Shown here piece by piece: positions 54,487 through 62,669 of a stretch of 64,000 nucleotides of DNA. The stretch spans positions 4,628,001 to 4,692,000 of the forward strand of contig NZ_CP092827.1 of NCBI RefSeq assembly GCF_022533585.1. Direction: 5' to 3'. The DNA is from Pseudomonas sp. LS.1a (GTDB lineage: Bacteria > Pseudomonadota > Gammaproteobacteria > Pseudomonadales > Pseudomonadaceae). Position numbers and translations under genes: made by a program. The notes beneath the pieces were generated by a model. That model was not told the DNA's origin. It saw only the letters and a list, made by a program, of their open reading frames with translations, and made no database searches. How positions within the stretch are numbered: the stretch's first letter is position 1; each line of letters starts with the position of its first letter.

Positions 54487-55565
54487 GCCCCCTTCCCGGC
54501 CAGCGCCACCAGTATTCGCCTGAGCATCTCGTCGTGCTGGTAGCTGCCGTCGCGGTCATCGGCGTATCGCACGATCACCAGCTTTTGCGCGGGCAGCACG
54601 TACAGCGCCTGGCCCCAGTGGCCAAGGGCTGCGTAGGTGTCGGCAGGCGCACTCGGCCAAGGCCGTGCAGCGCCGGCCAGCGGCTGGTTGAGCCACCAGT
54701 GTCCGCCGGGGTTGGCCTCGCCGGGCACTGCTTCGGCCGCGGCGAACGGCGTGCGGTTGAAGGCCACCCAGGGCCTGGGCAGCAATTGCCGATCCTGCCA
54801 GCGCCCCTCACGCTGCATCAGCAGGCCGATGCGTGCCAGGTCGCGAGCGCTGAGGTACAGGTAGGACGAGCCCACGTAGGTCCCCGCCCTGTCACGCTCC
54901 CATACCGCGCTGTCGATCCCTAACGGGGTGAACAGCGCATGCCAGGGGTAGTCGGGGTACTGACTGGCATCGAGCATGCCGCGCAGCGCGGCGGCCAGCA
55001 GGTTGCTGTCGCCACTGGAGTAGAGAAACCGCTGGCCCGGGCTGGCCACCGTGTCCCGCGCTGCCGTATAGGCCGCCATGTCCTCGCGGCCACGGGTATA
55101 CAGCATGGCAACCACTGATGACTTGAGCGGGGCGTACTCGTAGTCCTCCTGCCAGTCCAGGCCGCTGGCCCAATGCAGCAGGTCGGCCATGCGCACGCCA
55201 GGATGGGCCTGCATGGCCGGGTAGAAGCGGGTGACCGGGTCCTGCAGCTGGAAGCGGCCTTCGCCCTGGGCTACCCCCAGCAGCGTGGCAAGCACGCTCT
55301 TGCTGATCGACCAGGTGAGGTGGGCGGTGGCGGCGCTGGTCGGGGGGGCGTAGCGTTCGTGGAGGATGCGCCCGTCGCGGATGATCAGCAGCGCGTCGGT
55401 GCGGATGCCGCTGCGTTCGGCAGTGGTGCGTGCGGGGAAGGCGTAGGCGTCGACGGCTTGCCAGTCGAGGGGGGCAGGGTCGTTGTGCCAGTCAGGGTCA
55501 GGCCAGACCTCAGCCTTGGCAGGGGCCATGGCCATACAAAAAAACAGCAGCAGACCTTTCAGCAT
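54483..55565 (-). CDS. Serine hydrolase of the beta-lactamase (class C/DD-peptidase-like) family
   Basis: A 360-aa exported hydrolase with a signal peptide ending PAKA. The SxxK nucleophile is S86-K89 (TWSISKSVLATLLG), and the second motif is YSSGDSN at residue 182. This is the family of class C beta-lactamases, esterases EstB and 6-aminohexanoate-dimer hydrolase, so substrate cannot be inferred. The start at 55565 removes an upstream part that translates a REP. First gene of the run hydrolase, Cys-rich protein, YceI, ClsB-like. Confidence 0.87.
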   Translation of the reverse strand: MLKGLLLFFCMAMAPAKAEVWPDPDWHNDPAPLDWQAVDAYAFPARTTAERSGIRTDALLIIRDGRILHERYAPPTSAATAHLTWSISKSVLATLLGVAQGEGRFQLQDPVTRFYPAMQAHPGVRMADLLHWASGLDWQEDYEYAPLKSSVVAMLYTRGREDMAAYTAARDTVASPGQRFLYSSGDSNLLAAALRGMLDASQYPDYPWHALFTPLGIDSAVWERDRAGTYVGSSYLYLSARDLARIGLLMQREGRWQDRQLLPRPWVAFNRTPFAAAEAVPGEANPGGHWWLNQPLAGAARPWPSAPADTYAALGHWGQALYVLPAQKLVIVRYADDRDGSYQHDEMLRRILVALAGKGA

Positions 55566-55601
55566 CCCAGTACAGGCTCGCGTTATTTGGGGCTGCCTTG
55601 C

Positions 55602-55692
55602 AGCCCTTCGCGGGCCCGCCCGCTCCCACAGGGATCGCACCATTCATGGAGTCAGCGACATACCTGTGGGAGCGGGCAAGCCCGCGAAGGGC
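55602..55692. repeat. REP pair (type I)
   Basis: Inverted units with GGGCCCGCCCGCTCCC and GGAGCGGGCAAGCCCGCG arms, in the promoter region of the serine hydrolase operon, just past the acyl-CoA dehydrogenase-like stop. Confidence 0.88.
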
Positions 55693-55740
55693 CGCACAGC
55701 GGCCCCAGGAATCATCGGATCACACCAACCTACCAGGCAT

Positions 55741-56628
55741 TCATGACAATCCCGCAGCAGCCCACGCCTTGTTCAGCCGCTTCTCCCGCGCCGCCGCCGC
55801 CAGCGCCATCACCCCTTGGTCACGCTGCCAGATCTGCGCCCAATGCGCCGCCCCCGCCGCCAACGCGGCATCGATTTCCCCCCGCAGCGCCTGGAACTGC
55901 GCAAACAACCCGCCCAGCAACAAATGGCAGCCAACGCTATCGGCACACTGCCGGCTACCCTCGGCACACCCGGCCAGCAGCCCAAGCAACTGCAGGCGCA
56001 GGGCCTGCGGCCAGGCGCACTCCTGCCCAACGCCATACAGCCAGGCCGTCAACGCCGTAAGCACATACAAGTCCTCCAGCGAACGGAACGGCTTCACATA
56101 GGCATCCCAACCATCACCGGCCAGCAACTCGCACGCAGCCTGCTCCAGCACCAGCCGCCCATGGCCCACCTCTGGCATCAGCGGCAGGGTGGGCAGCGCT
56201 TCCAGCGTCACCCCTGGCTCCCCGGGGTAGACCACCGCCAGGTTCAACTGCGGCGCCGCCCCCGTCGCCTCGCTGCGCGCCGCCACCAGCAGCCATTCCG
56301 CCTCCAGGCCCGCAGTGACGAAATCCTTGCTGCCGGTCAGCCGCAAGCCGTCCAGGCGCGTGCGCATGTCCGCCGGCCGCACGCTGCGCCGTTCGGTGGC
56401 ACACAGGGCACCGAGGCTGGGTGGGGCACTGGGCCACAGCACGCGCAAGGCGGCCTGGTAGCCGACCAGGAAAGCCAGGCCCGGGGTGGCCATTGCGCGC
56501 CCACCGAGCACCGCCAGTTCGAACGGGGCAACCGGGCCAAGGCGCTCGAGCAGCACTGCGTAGGTTTCGCCCAGGGTGCCCGCCAACCCTTGGCGAAGCG
56601 GGTCGTTGAGTCGTTGCAACCAGGCCAT
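55741..56628 (-). CDS. Short acyl-CoA dehydrogenase-like protein
   Basis: A 295-aa protein resembling the middle and C-terminal domains of acyl-CoA dehydrogenases: [27 protein letters not shown] is the flavin-contacting beta-domain pattern, and the helical C-terminus follows. It is about 80-90 residues shorter than standard members, has a reduced N-terminal helical domain and lacks a clear catalytic Glu segment. It may be a degenerate or specialised flavoprotein. Divergent from olsB with an inverted-repeat spacer. Confidence 0.75.
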   Translation of the reverse strand: MAWLQRLNDPLRQGLAGTLGETYAVLLERLGPVAPFELAVLGGRAMATPGLAFLVGYQAALRVLWPSAPPSLGALCATERRSVRPADMRTRLDGLRLTGSKDFVTAGLEAEWLLVAARSEATGAAPQLNLAVVYPGEPGVTLEALPTLPLMPEVGHGRLVLEQAACELLAGDGWDAYVKPFRSLEDLYVLTALTAWLYGVGQECAWPQALRLQLLGLLAGCAEGSRQCADSVGCHLLLGGLFAQFQALRGEIDAALAAGAAHWAQIWQRDQGVMALAAAAREKRLNKAWAAAGLS

Positions 56629-56669
56629 CGGTCGGCTCCTTGCTGAGGGGCTTTCTGTTAAGACTCAGG

Positions 56670-56715
56670 GGGGTGTCACGCAAGCATCACCAAAGATTCA
56701 CAGGGGTGACACCCC
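56670..56715. promoter_or_regulatory. Inverted repeat in the acyl-CoA dehydrogenase-like/olsB spacer
   Basis: GGGGTGTCAC (56670-56679) is exactly complementary to GTGACACCCC (56706-56715), 26 bases apart. The right arm is also part of the palindrome GGGGTGACACCCC (56703-56715). Probably a regulator-binding region for one or both divergent genes. Confidence 0.5.
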
Positions 56716-56789
56716 GTCTACCTAGGCTGACTTTGCACAACAAAGCCGACCGGCCGCAACCCTTCATGGCTGGCTTATGGAGACTCGTA

Positions 56790-57545
56790 ATGACTCGGAT
56801 CGCTCACGCTGGCGACAACAGCACCGAACGCCGTCTGCAAGCCGAACGCCTGGTTGGCGCCGCGGCCCTGCAAGAAGCCCAGGCCCTGCGCTACAAAGTG
56901 TTCAGCGCCGAATTCAAGGCCAGGCTCAAAGGTGCCGAGCAAGGCCTGGACATGGACGACTACGACGTGCACTGCCGCCACATTGGCGTACGCGACCTGA
57001 GTACCGGCGAGCTGGTCGCCACCACCCGCCTGCTCGACCATCAGGCCGCCAGCAGCCTGGGCCGCTTCTATAGCGAAGAAGAATTCAGCCTGCACGGCCT
57101 GTTGCAGCTGCAGGGCCCGATCCTGGAGCTGGGCCGCACCTGCGTAGCCCCCGACTACCGCAACGGAGGCACCATCGCCGTGCTCTGGGGCGAACTGGCC
57201 GAAGTGCTCAACGAAGGCCGCTACAGCTACCTGATGGGCTGCGCCAGCATCCCCATGCAAGATGGCGGAGTACAGGCCCACGCGGTGATGCAGCGCCTGC
57301 GTGACCGCTACCTGTGCACCGAGCACCTGCGTGCCGAGCCAAAGAACCCGTTGCCCAACCTGGCCCTGCCACACAACGTCATCGCCGAAATGCCACCGCT
57401 GCTCAAGGCGTACATGCGCCTGGGCGCGAAGATTTGCGGCGAGCCATGCTGGGACGAAGACTTCCAGGTGGCCGACGTGTTCATCCTGCTCAAGCGCGAC
57501 GAGCTGTGCCCGCGCTACGCCCGCCACTTCAAGGCAGCGGTCTGA
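56790..57545 (+). CDS. olsB: L-ornithine N-alpha-acyltransferase OlsB
   Basis: A 251-aa acyltransferase that attaches a 3-hydroxyacyl chain from ACP to ornithine, the first step of ornithine-lipid synthesis. [37 protein letters not shown] and [16 protein letters not shown] are the family core. The ATG at 56790 has GGAG upstream; a longer frame is rejected. It shares one base with the next gene, olsA. Confidence 0.93.
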   Translation: MTRIAHAGDNSTERRLQAERLVGAAALQEAQALRYKVFSAEFKARLKGAEQGLDMDDYDVHCRHIGVRDLSTGELVATTRLLDHQAASSLGRFYSEEEFSLHGLLQLQGPILELGRTCVAPDYRNGGTIAVLWGELAEVLNEGRYSYLMGCASIPMQDGGVQAHAVMQRLRDRYLCTEHLRAEPKNPLPNLALPHNVIAEMPPLLKAYMRLGAKICGEPCWDEDFQVADVFILLKRDELCPRYARHFKAAV

Positions 57546-58333
57546 TGCCGAAGCTGCGGGTACTGGCCCGCCTGACTCGACTGCTGCTGGTACTGCTGCA
57601 GGGCATGCTGATGGCCAGCGTGATCGCCCTGGGCGAACGCCTGGGGTTCAAGGCGCCCATCGAGCGCCGCCAGCGCTGGACCTGCCTGTTCATGAAGCGC
57701 CTGGTCGCGGCCCTGCCCTTCGATGTGCGGGTGGTTGGCGAGCTGCCGCAGCGGCCGATGCTGTGGGTCAGCAACCATGTGTCCTGGACCGATATCCCCC
57801 TGCTCGGCATGCTGCTGCCGCTGTCGTTCCTGTCCAAGGCCGAGGTGCGCCACTGGCCGGTGGCCGGCTGGCTGGCGGAGAAGGCCGGCACCCTGTTCAT
57901 CCGCCGTGGCGGGGGCGACAGCCAGCGCCTGCGTGAACAGATCGCCGGGCAACTGGGCCTGGCCCGGCCGCTGCTGATCTTCCCGGAAGGCACCACCACC
58001 AACGGCCGTAACCTGCGCACCTTCCATGGCCGCCTGCTGGCAGGCGCCATCGACCGCGGCGTGGCGGTGCAGCCGGTCGCCATCCAGTACCTGCGCGCTG
58101 GCCAGATCGACCCGATTGCGCCGTTCATTGGTGATGATGACCTGGTGTCGCACCTGATGCGCCTGTTCGCCCAGCCGCGTGGGGAGGTTTGCATTCAGCT
58201 GCTGCAGCCGATCGGCAGCGTGGGCAAGGAGCGAGCGGTGCTGGCGTTGCAGGCGCAGCAGGCGATTCACCTGGCGTTGTTCGGGGTTGAAGACGTTGAG
58301 CTGGCGCCACGGCGGCAGGCGCGGGCAGCCTGA
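57545..58333 (+). CDS. olsA: Lyso-ornithine lipid O-acyltransferase OlsA (PlsC family)
   Basis: A 262-aa membrane acyltransferase. The PlsC catalytic HX4D is H78-D83 (NHVSWTD), with the substrate motif FPEGTT at 146-151. It adds the second acyl chain to lyso-ornithine lipid. TGATG coupling with olsB fixes both identity and start. A housekeeping lysophosphatidate acyltransferase activity may overlap. Confidence 0.92.
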   Translation: MPKLRVLARLTRLLLVLLQGMLMASVIALGERLGFKAPIERRQRWTCLFMKRLVAALPFDVRVVGELPQRPMLWVSNHVSWTDIPLLGMLLPLSFLSKAEVRHWPVAGWLAEKAGTLFIRRGGGDSQRLREQIAGQLGLARPLLIFPEGTTTNGRNLRTFHGRLLAGAIDRGVAVQPVAIQYLRAGQIDPIAPFIGDDDLVSHLMRLFAQPRGEVCIQLLQPIGSVGKERAVLALQAQQAIHLALFGVEDVELAPRRQARAA

Positions 58334-58352
58334 ATTCTTGCACTGCCAGTAC

Positions 58353-58444
58353 CGGCCTCTTCGCGGGTAAACCCGCTCCCACAGGGATAGTGTGATCCCG
58401 AAGATAGCGCTGTACCTGTGGGAGCGGGTTCACCCGCGAAGAAG
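58353..58444. repeat. REP pair (type I)
   Basis: Inverted REP units between the convergent olsA and acpH genes. Confidence 0.9.
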
Positions 58445-58455
58445 CTGGCACAGGA

Positions 58456-59040
58456 CTAACAGCCAGACAACCGGCCAGCCGCTGCAAACACCTGCAACTG
58501 CGGATAAAACGCCCTGAAGTCCGCCAGCAATGGCTCATACAGCCGCTCCAGCTCCCCCATCACCCCAACCATCCCCTCCGGCCGCGACAAGCGCCGGGCA
58601 ATGCCGTTGAACACCTGCTCCAGCGTGGCAAAATCCCCATACGCCCCCAGCCAGTCATCCGCCGCCATGAACGGCGCAATCCGCGCCAGCCGCCCCGGCA
58701 ACTCGGGCTCCGCCAGCAACACCCGATAAAAGTCCCCGGTGAACTGCTCCAACGGTTGCTCGGCATAATCCCGCCAATGCCGCGCCAGGCAATGGTCGAA
58801 AAACACATCCAGAACAATGCCGGCAAAACGCCGCCGTTCCCGTGGGAAGCGCGCCAGTGCCGCCTGCACCAACGGGTGCTGGTCGGTATAGCTGTCGATA
58901 TGCCGATGCAGCCGGATGGCCGCCTCCAGCGCAGGTGGGAAGCGCCCTTCCAGCGAGCCCTTGACGAAGTCGCCATACAGGCTGCCAAGCAGTTGTTGCG
59001 GCGCCGGGCCGCCGAGGTGCAGGTGTGCGAGGTAGTTCAT
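58456..59040 (-). CDS. acpH: ACP phosphodiesterase AcpH
   Basis: A 194-aa HD-like hydrolase (DUF479) that removes 4'-phosphopantetheine from acyl carrier protein. MNYLAHLHLGGPAPQQLLGSLYGDFVKG and IRLHRHIDSYTDQHP with FFDHCLARHW supply the metal-ligand histidines and aspartates. Its role in ACP turnover is known only in vitro in E. coli. Convergent with the olsBA operon and divergent from the ArsR gene. Confidence 0.9.
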   Translation of the reverse strand: MNYLAHLHLGGPAPQQLLGSLYGDFVKGSLEGRFPPALEAAIRLHRHIDSYTDQHPLVQAALARFPRERRRFAGIVLDVFFDHCLARHWRDYAEQPLEQFTGDFYRVLLAEPELPGRLARIAPFMAADDWLGAYGDFATLEQVFNGIARRLSRPEGMVGVMGELERLYEPLLADFRAFYPQLQVFAAAGRLSGC

Positions 59041-59066
59041 GAGCGCAGTCTAACACCGCCGGCCAG

Positions 59067-59167
59067 TATATCGTTATAACGCGATATAGCGATTCGCACT
59101 CAGCTCAGAACCTCTTGGTATTTGTATATCGGGAAACCACGATTTACATTTCGCCCTATCGCGATAT
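59067..59167. promoter_or_regulatory. Three CGATAT/ATCG-type palindromes before the ArsR-xenB operon
   Basis: TATATCG (59067-59073) inverts to CGATATA (59082-59088). TGTATATCG (59124-59132) inverts to CGATTTACA (59141-59149) with one mismatch. CTATCGCGATA (59156-59166) contains a perfect palindrome. All three lie in the acpH-arsR spacer and are probably ArsR-repressor operators. Confidence 0.6.
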
Positions 59168-59190
59168 ACCGCTACAACGAGCCTCAACCC

Positions 59191-59493
59191 ATGCCTCTCG
59201 ATCTCGACGAAATCATAAAAGCGCTGGCCCACCCGGTCAGGCGAGAAATCCTCAGCTGGCTGAAGGACCCGGCAACGCAGTTTCCCGACCAGTACCACAG
59301 CACCGAGAACGGTGTGTGTGCCGGGCAGATCGACCAACGCTGCGGCCTGTCGCAGTCGACCGTTTCCGCCCACCTGGCCACCCTGCAGCGCGCCGGGCTG
59401 ATCAGCAGCCAGAAGATCGGCCAATGGCACTTCTTCAAACGTAACGAAACCACCATCCAGGCGTTTCTCGAACAACTGCGCCAAGCACTCTGA
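59191..59493 (+). CDS. ArsR-family transcriptional regulator
   Basis: A 100-aa winged-helix repressor. The recognition helix is in QIDQRCGLSQSTVSAHLATL (residues about 46-65). Two cysteines, C43 and C51, precede or start the HTH; they are not the classical CVC metal site, so it may sense an electrophile or redox signal instead. The ATG at 59191 is chosen because an upstream frame translates the palindromic operator. Next gene xenB starts 17 bases on, so they form an operon. Confidence 0.88.
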   Translation: MPLDLDEIIKALAHPVRREILSWLKDPATQFPDQYHSTENGVCAGQIDQRCGLSQSTVSAHLATLQRAGLISSQKIGQWHFFKRNETTIQAFLEQLRQAL

Positions 59494-59510
59494 ACAGGCA
59501 GGTAACCGTC

Positions 59511-60560
59511 ATGACCACGCTTTTCGATCCGATCACCCTGGGCGACCTGCAACTGCCCAACCGCATCATCATGGCCCCGCTCACCCGCTGCCGGGCCGAC
59601 GAAGGCCGCGTGCCCAATGCGCTGATGGCCGAGTACTACGTGCAGCGCGCCAGTGCCGGGCTGATTCTCAGCGAGGCGACTTCGGTCAGCGCCATGGGCG
59701 TCGGCTACCCGGATACCCCCGGTATCTGGAACGACGAGCAGGTGCGTGGCTGGAACAACGTGACCAAGGCCGTGCATGCCGCTGGCGGGCGCATCTTCCT
59801 GCAGCTGTGGCACGTTGGCCGCATCTCCCACCCCAGCTACCTGAACGGTGAACTGCCGGTGGCCCCCAGCGCGATCCAGCCCAAGGGCCATGTAAGCCTG
59901 GTGCGCCCGCTCAGCGACTACCCCACCCCGCGCGCGCTGGAAACCGAAGAAATCATCGACATCGTCGAGGCCTACCGCAGCGGCGCCGAGAATGCCAAGG
60001 CTGCCGGTTTCGATGGCGTGGAGATCCACGGTGCCAACGGTTATTTGCTCGACCAGTTCCTGCAGAGCAGCACCAACCAGCGCACCGACCACTACGGCGG
60101 CTCGCTGGAAAACCGTGCGCGCCTGCTGCTGGAAGTGACCGATGCGGCCATCGAGGTGTGGGGCGCGAACCGCGTGGGCGTGCACCTGGCGCCGCGTGCC
60201 GATGCCCATGACATGGGCGATGCCGACCGTGCCGAAACCTTTACCTACGTGGCCCGTGAGCTGGGCAAGCGGGGCATCGCCTTCATCTGCTCGCGGGAAC
60301 GGGAAGCCGATGACAGCATCGGCCCGCTGATCAAAGAGGCGTTCGGTGGCCCGTACATCGTCAATGAGCGGTTTGACAAGGCCAGCGCCAATGCGGCCCT
60401 GGCCAGTGGCAAGGCCGATGCAGTGGCGTTTGGCGTGCCGTTCATCGCCAACCCTGACCTGCCGGCGCGGCTGGCGGCGGATGCGCCGCTGAACGAGGCG
60501 CGGCCGGAGACCTTCTATGGCAAGGGGGCGGTGGGGTATATCGACTATCCGCGGTTGTGA
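59511..60560 (+). CDS. xenB: Old Yellow Enzyme-family ene-reductase (XenB/NemA-like)
   Basis: A 349-aa FMN-dependent TIM-barrel reductase. N-terminal LFDPITLGDLQLPNRIIMAPLTRCRA; QLWHVGRISH; the substrate-binding His/Asn pair in EIHGANGYLLDQFLQ; then RTDHYGGSLENRARLLLEV. Length matches XenB. It reduces activated C=C bonds, nitrate esters and nitroaromatics using NADPH. Under control of the upstream ArsR, presumably as an electrophile defence enzyme. Confidence 0.92.
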   Translation: MTTLFDPITLGDLQLPNRIIMAPLTRCRADEGRVPNALMAEYYVQRASAGLILSEATSVSAMGVGYPDTPGIWNDEQVRGWNNVTKAVHAAGGRIFLQLWHVGRISHPSYLNGELPVAPSAIQPKGHVSLVRPLSDYPTPRALETEEIIDIVEAYRSGAENAKAAGFDGVEIHGANGYLLDQFLQSSTNQRTDHYGGSLENRARLLLEVTDAAIEVWGANRVGVHLAPRADAHDMGDADRAETFTYVARELGKRGIAFICSREREADDSIGPLIKEAFGGPYIVNERFDKASANAALASGKADAVAFGVPFIANPDLPARLAADAPLNEARPETFYGKGAVGYIDYPRL

Positions 60561-60564
60561 TTGA

Positions 60565-60657
60565 GGGCCATTCGCGGGCACGCCCGCTCCCACAGGTACA
60601 GCACAAGCTTGAAGATTGTGCTGCCCCTGTGGGAGCGGGCGTGCCCGCGAAGAAGGC
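60565..60657. repeat. REP pair (type I)
   Basis: Inverted units; linker GCACAAGCTTGAAGATTGTGC is itself an inverted repeat. Between convergent xenB and the coiled-coil gene. Confidence 0.9.
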
Positions 60658-60667
60658 TCAGGTAATC

Positions 60668-61537
60668 TCAGGGCCGGGCGTTGATCTGCTGCTGCAGGTT
60701 CTGGATCTGGCTCTGCAAGGTATTCAGGTTGCGGGTCGTCTGCGCCCGGAACGCATCGAACTCCTGCACCGAAGCACCACCCGCCGACGACGCAGCCGGG
60801 CGGTTGTCGATCTGGCTCTTGAGCACCAGGATGTCCTGCTCCAGGTCCTGGATGGCCGCGCTCGGGTTACCCTGCTTCTTCAGCGCCGCCACTTCGCTGC
60901 CCAGGCTCTTGAGCTGCCCGTCCAGCTTGGCGCCATCCACCTGCGCGGCCTTCAGCGCAGCAACCTGTTCGTTCAGGCCCTTGAACTGGGTATCCAGCTT
61001 GCCACCATCGACCTGACCCGAGCGCAACGCGGCCAGTTCGCCATTCACCAGCTTCAACTGCGCCTGCAACTGGCTTTGCAGCTCGGTCACGGCCTTCTGC
61101 TGTTCACGGGTATCGGCCAGCACTTGCTCCAGGCGCTTGCCCAGGTCGCCGGTCTGCCCGGCCACCCCCTTCTGCAACTGGCGCAGCTGCAGCTTCAGCG
61201 CCTCGCTGCTGGTAGTGGCGCCGGACTCGCTGGCCGCCACCTTGCCGCTGATCGCCTGCAGGCGCCCGGCCGCCTCTTCGCTGATGCGGGCAAAGCTTTC
61301 CTGGGTCGCCACCAGCTGCTGCTCCATCAGCGAGATCTGCTGGAAGCTCCACCAGCCGAGGCCCGCCAAGGCGATGAACGAGGCCCCGAGCAATGCCCAC
61401 AGCGGTGCCGTGCTGGCACCGCGAGCGGCTTTCTGGCGGCTGCGCACCACGTGCGCCGGCATCAGTTCGTCATCGTCATGGGTGCCGGCCCGCAGGGTAG
61501 GCACGTCATCGTAGTCATCGTGAGCATGGTTACGCAT
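60668..61537 (-). CDS. Single-pass membrane protein with long periplasmic coiled coil
   Basis: A 289-aa protein: an acidic N-terminus (HDDYDD ... THDDDELMP), one transmembrane helix (residues about 46-64), then coiled coil to the end. Two tandem 24-residue repeats occupy residues 169-192 and 193-216 (AAL-x4-QVDG-x-KLD-x-Q-x-K-x-L-x3-V). Possibly an envelope organiser; sometimes annotated as ATPase, but no P-loop is seen. The ATG at 61537 is preferred to a TTG upstream. Confidence 0.8.
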   Translation of the reverse strand: MRNHAHDDYDDVPTLRAGTHDDDELMPAHVVRSRQKAARGASTAPLWALLGASFIALAGLGWWSFQQISLMEQQLVATQESFARISEEAAGRLQAISGKVAASESGATTSSEALKLQLRQLQKGVAGQTGDLGKRLEQVLADTREQQKAVTELQSQLQAQLKLVNGELAALRSGQVDGGKLDTQFKGLNEQVAALKAAQVDGAKLDGQLKSLGSEVAALKKQGNPSAAIQDLEQDILVLKSQIDNRPAASSAGGASVQEFDAFRAQTTRNLNTLQSQIQNLQQQINARP

Positions 61538-61624
61538 GGATACATTCAACCGCGGTAGTCGCAAAGAGGCACGAGTATAAACCGCCAGCGCGGCGTGTTG
61601 ATGTCCATTGTCGGCCCGGCGGCT

Positions 61625-62620
61625 TCACTGCCCCGGCGGCTGGTGCTTCCACCAGGCACAGAACTCATCCAGCGCCGTCCACAGGCTGACCTTGGGCTGG
61701 TAGTCCAGGTACTGCCGGGCGCGACTGATATCCAGGGTGAAATCGCGGCTCATCACCTGCATCCCCAGGCGCGACAGGGTCGGTTGCGGGCGCCCCGGCC
61801 ACAACATGCAGGCCGCCTCGTTCAGCGCGGCCAGGCTGTAGGCCAGGCCGTAGGAGCGGTAGCGGGTAACTTGCGGCAGCTGCATCTGGCGCATCACGTA
61901 GTTGACCACGTCCCATAGCGGCAACGGCTGGCCGTTGCTGATGTTGTAGGCCTGGCCCAGCGCCCGGTCGTCGGCGAGCAGGGCGCTGAGCAGCGCTTCG
62001 TTGAGGTTGTGCACGCTGGTGAAATCGACTTTGTTCAGGCCGTTGCCGATGATCGCCACACGCCCCTTGCGCTGCATCTGCATCAGCCGCGGGAAGATAC
62101 TGGCATCGCCGGCGCCGGTGACGAAACGCGGACGCAGCGCCAGCACCTCAAGGCCGAACTCCTGGGCACCGAACACTTTCTGCTCGGCCATGTACTTGGT
62201 CTGCCCATAGTGGTCGTGGAAGCGGCGCGGCACCTGGTCTTCACGGATATCCAGGCGCGAGCGGCCATTGAAGTAGATCGATGGCGATGACAGGTGCACC
62301 AGGCGTCGTACGTGCTCCTTCAAACAGCCCTCGACCACGTTTTCGGTGACCACCACATTGCCTTGGTAGAAGTCCTGGTAGCGCCCCCAGTTGCCCACCG
62401 CGCCAGCGCAGTGCACCACGGCCTCGACGCCCTGGCACAGGCGACGGGCCAGCTCGGCATCACCCAGGTCGCCGGGGATGAACTGGGCGCCGCGCTTGAC
62501 CAGGTGCTCGACCCCTTCGGCCCGACGGCCGCTGACCCGCACGTCCAGGCCCTGCTCCAGGGCAAAGCGCGCAAAGCGCCCGCCAATGAAGCCACTCGCG
62601 CCGGTGACCAGAATTCGCAT
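61625..62620 (-). CDS. NAD-dependent epimerase/dehydratase (extended SDR, 3beta-HSD-like)
   Basis: A 331-aa extended SDR. The NAD motif G7-x2-G10-x2-G13 is in VTGASGFIGG; VVHCAGAVGNWG and the catalytic tyrosine and lysine in YGQTK follow, with 3beta-hydroxysteroid dehydrogenase-like features (FTSVHNLNEALLSAL). Substrate unknown. The ATG at 62620 is chosen over a longer frame. Not clearly in an operon with its neighbours. Confidence 0.88.
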   Translation of the reverse strand: MRILVTGASGFIGGRFARFALEQGLDVRVSGRRAEGVEHLVKRGAQFIPGDLGDAELARRLCQGVEAVVHCAGAVGNWGRYQDFYQGNVVVTENVVEGCLKEHVRRLVHLSSPSIYFNGRSRLDIREDQVPRRFHDHYGQTKYMAEQKVFGAQEFGLEVLALRPRFVTGAGDASIFPRLMQMQRKGRVAIIGNGLNKVDFTSVHNLNEALLSALLADDRALGQAYNISNGQPLPLWDVVNYVMRQMQLPQVTRYRSYGLAYSLAALNEAACMLWPGRPQPTLSRLGMQVMSRDFTLDISRARQYLDYQPKVSLWTALDEFCAWWKHQPPGQ

Positions 62621-62669
62621 GTAAGACTCCGTCTTGCCAGATTTCAGATGCAACTGACGCCAGCCGTGG

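Noticed and set aside
56671..56690. Pho box upstream of olsB
   Set aside because: GTGTCAC-GCAA-GCATCAC resembles the 7-4-7 layout, but the second half matches only 3 of 7 positions.
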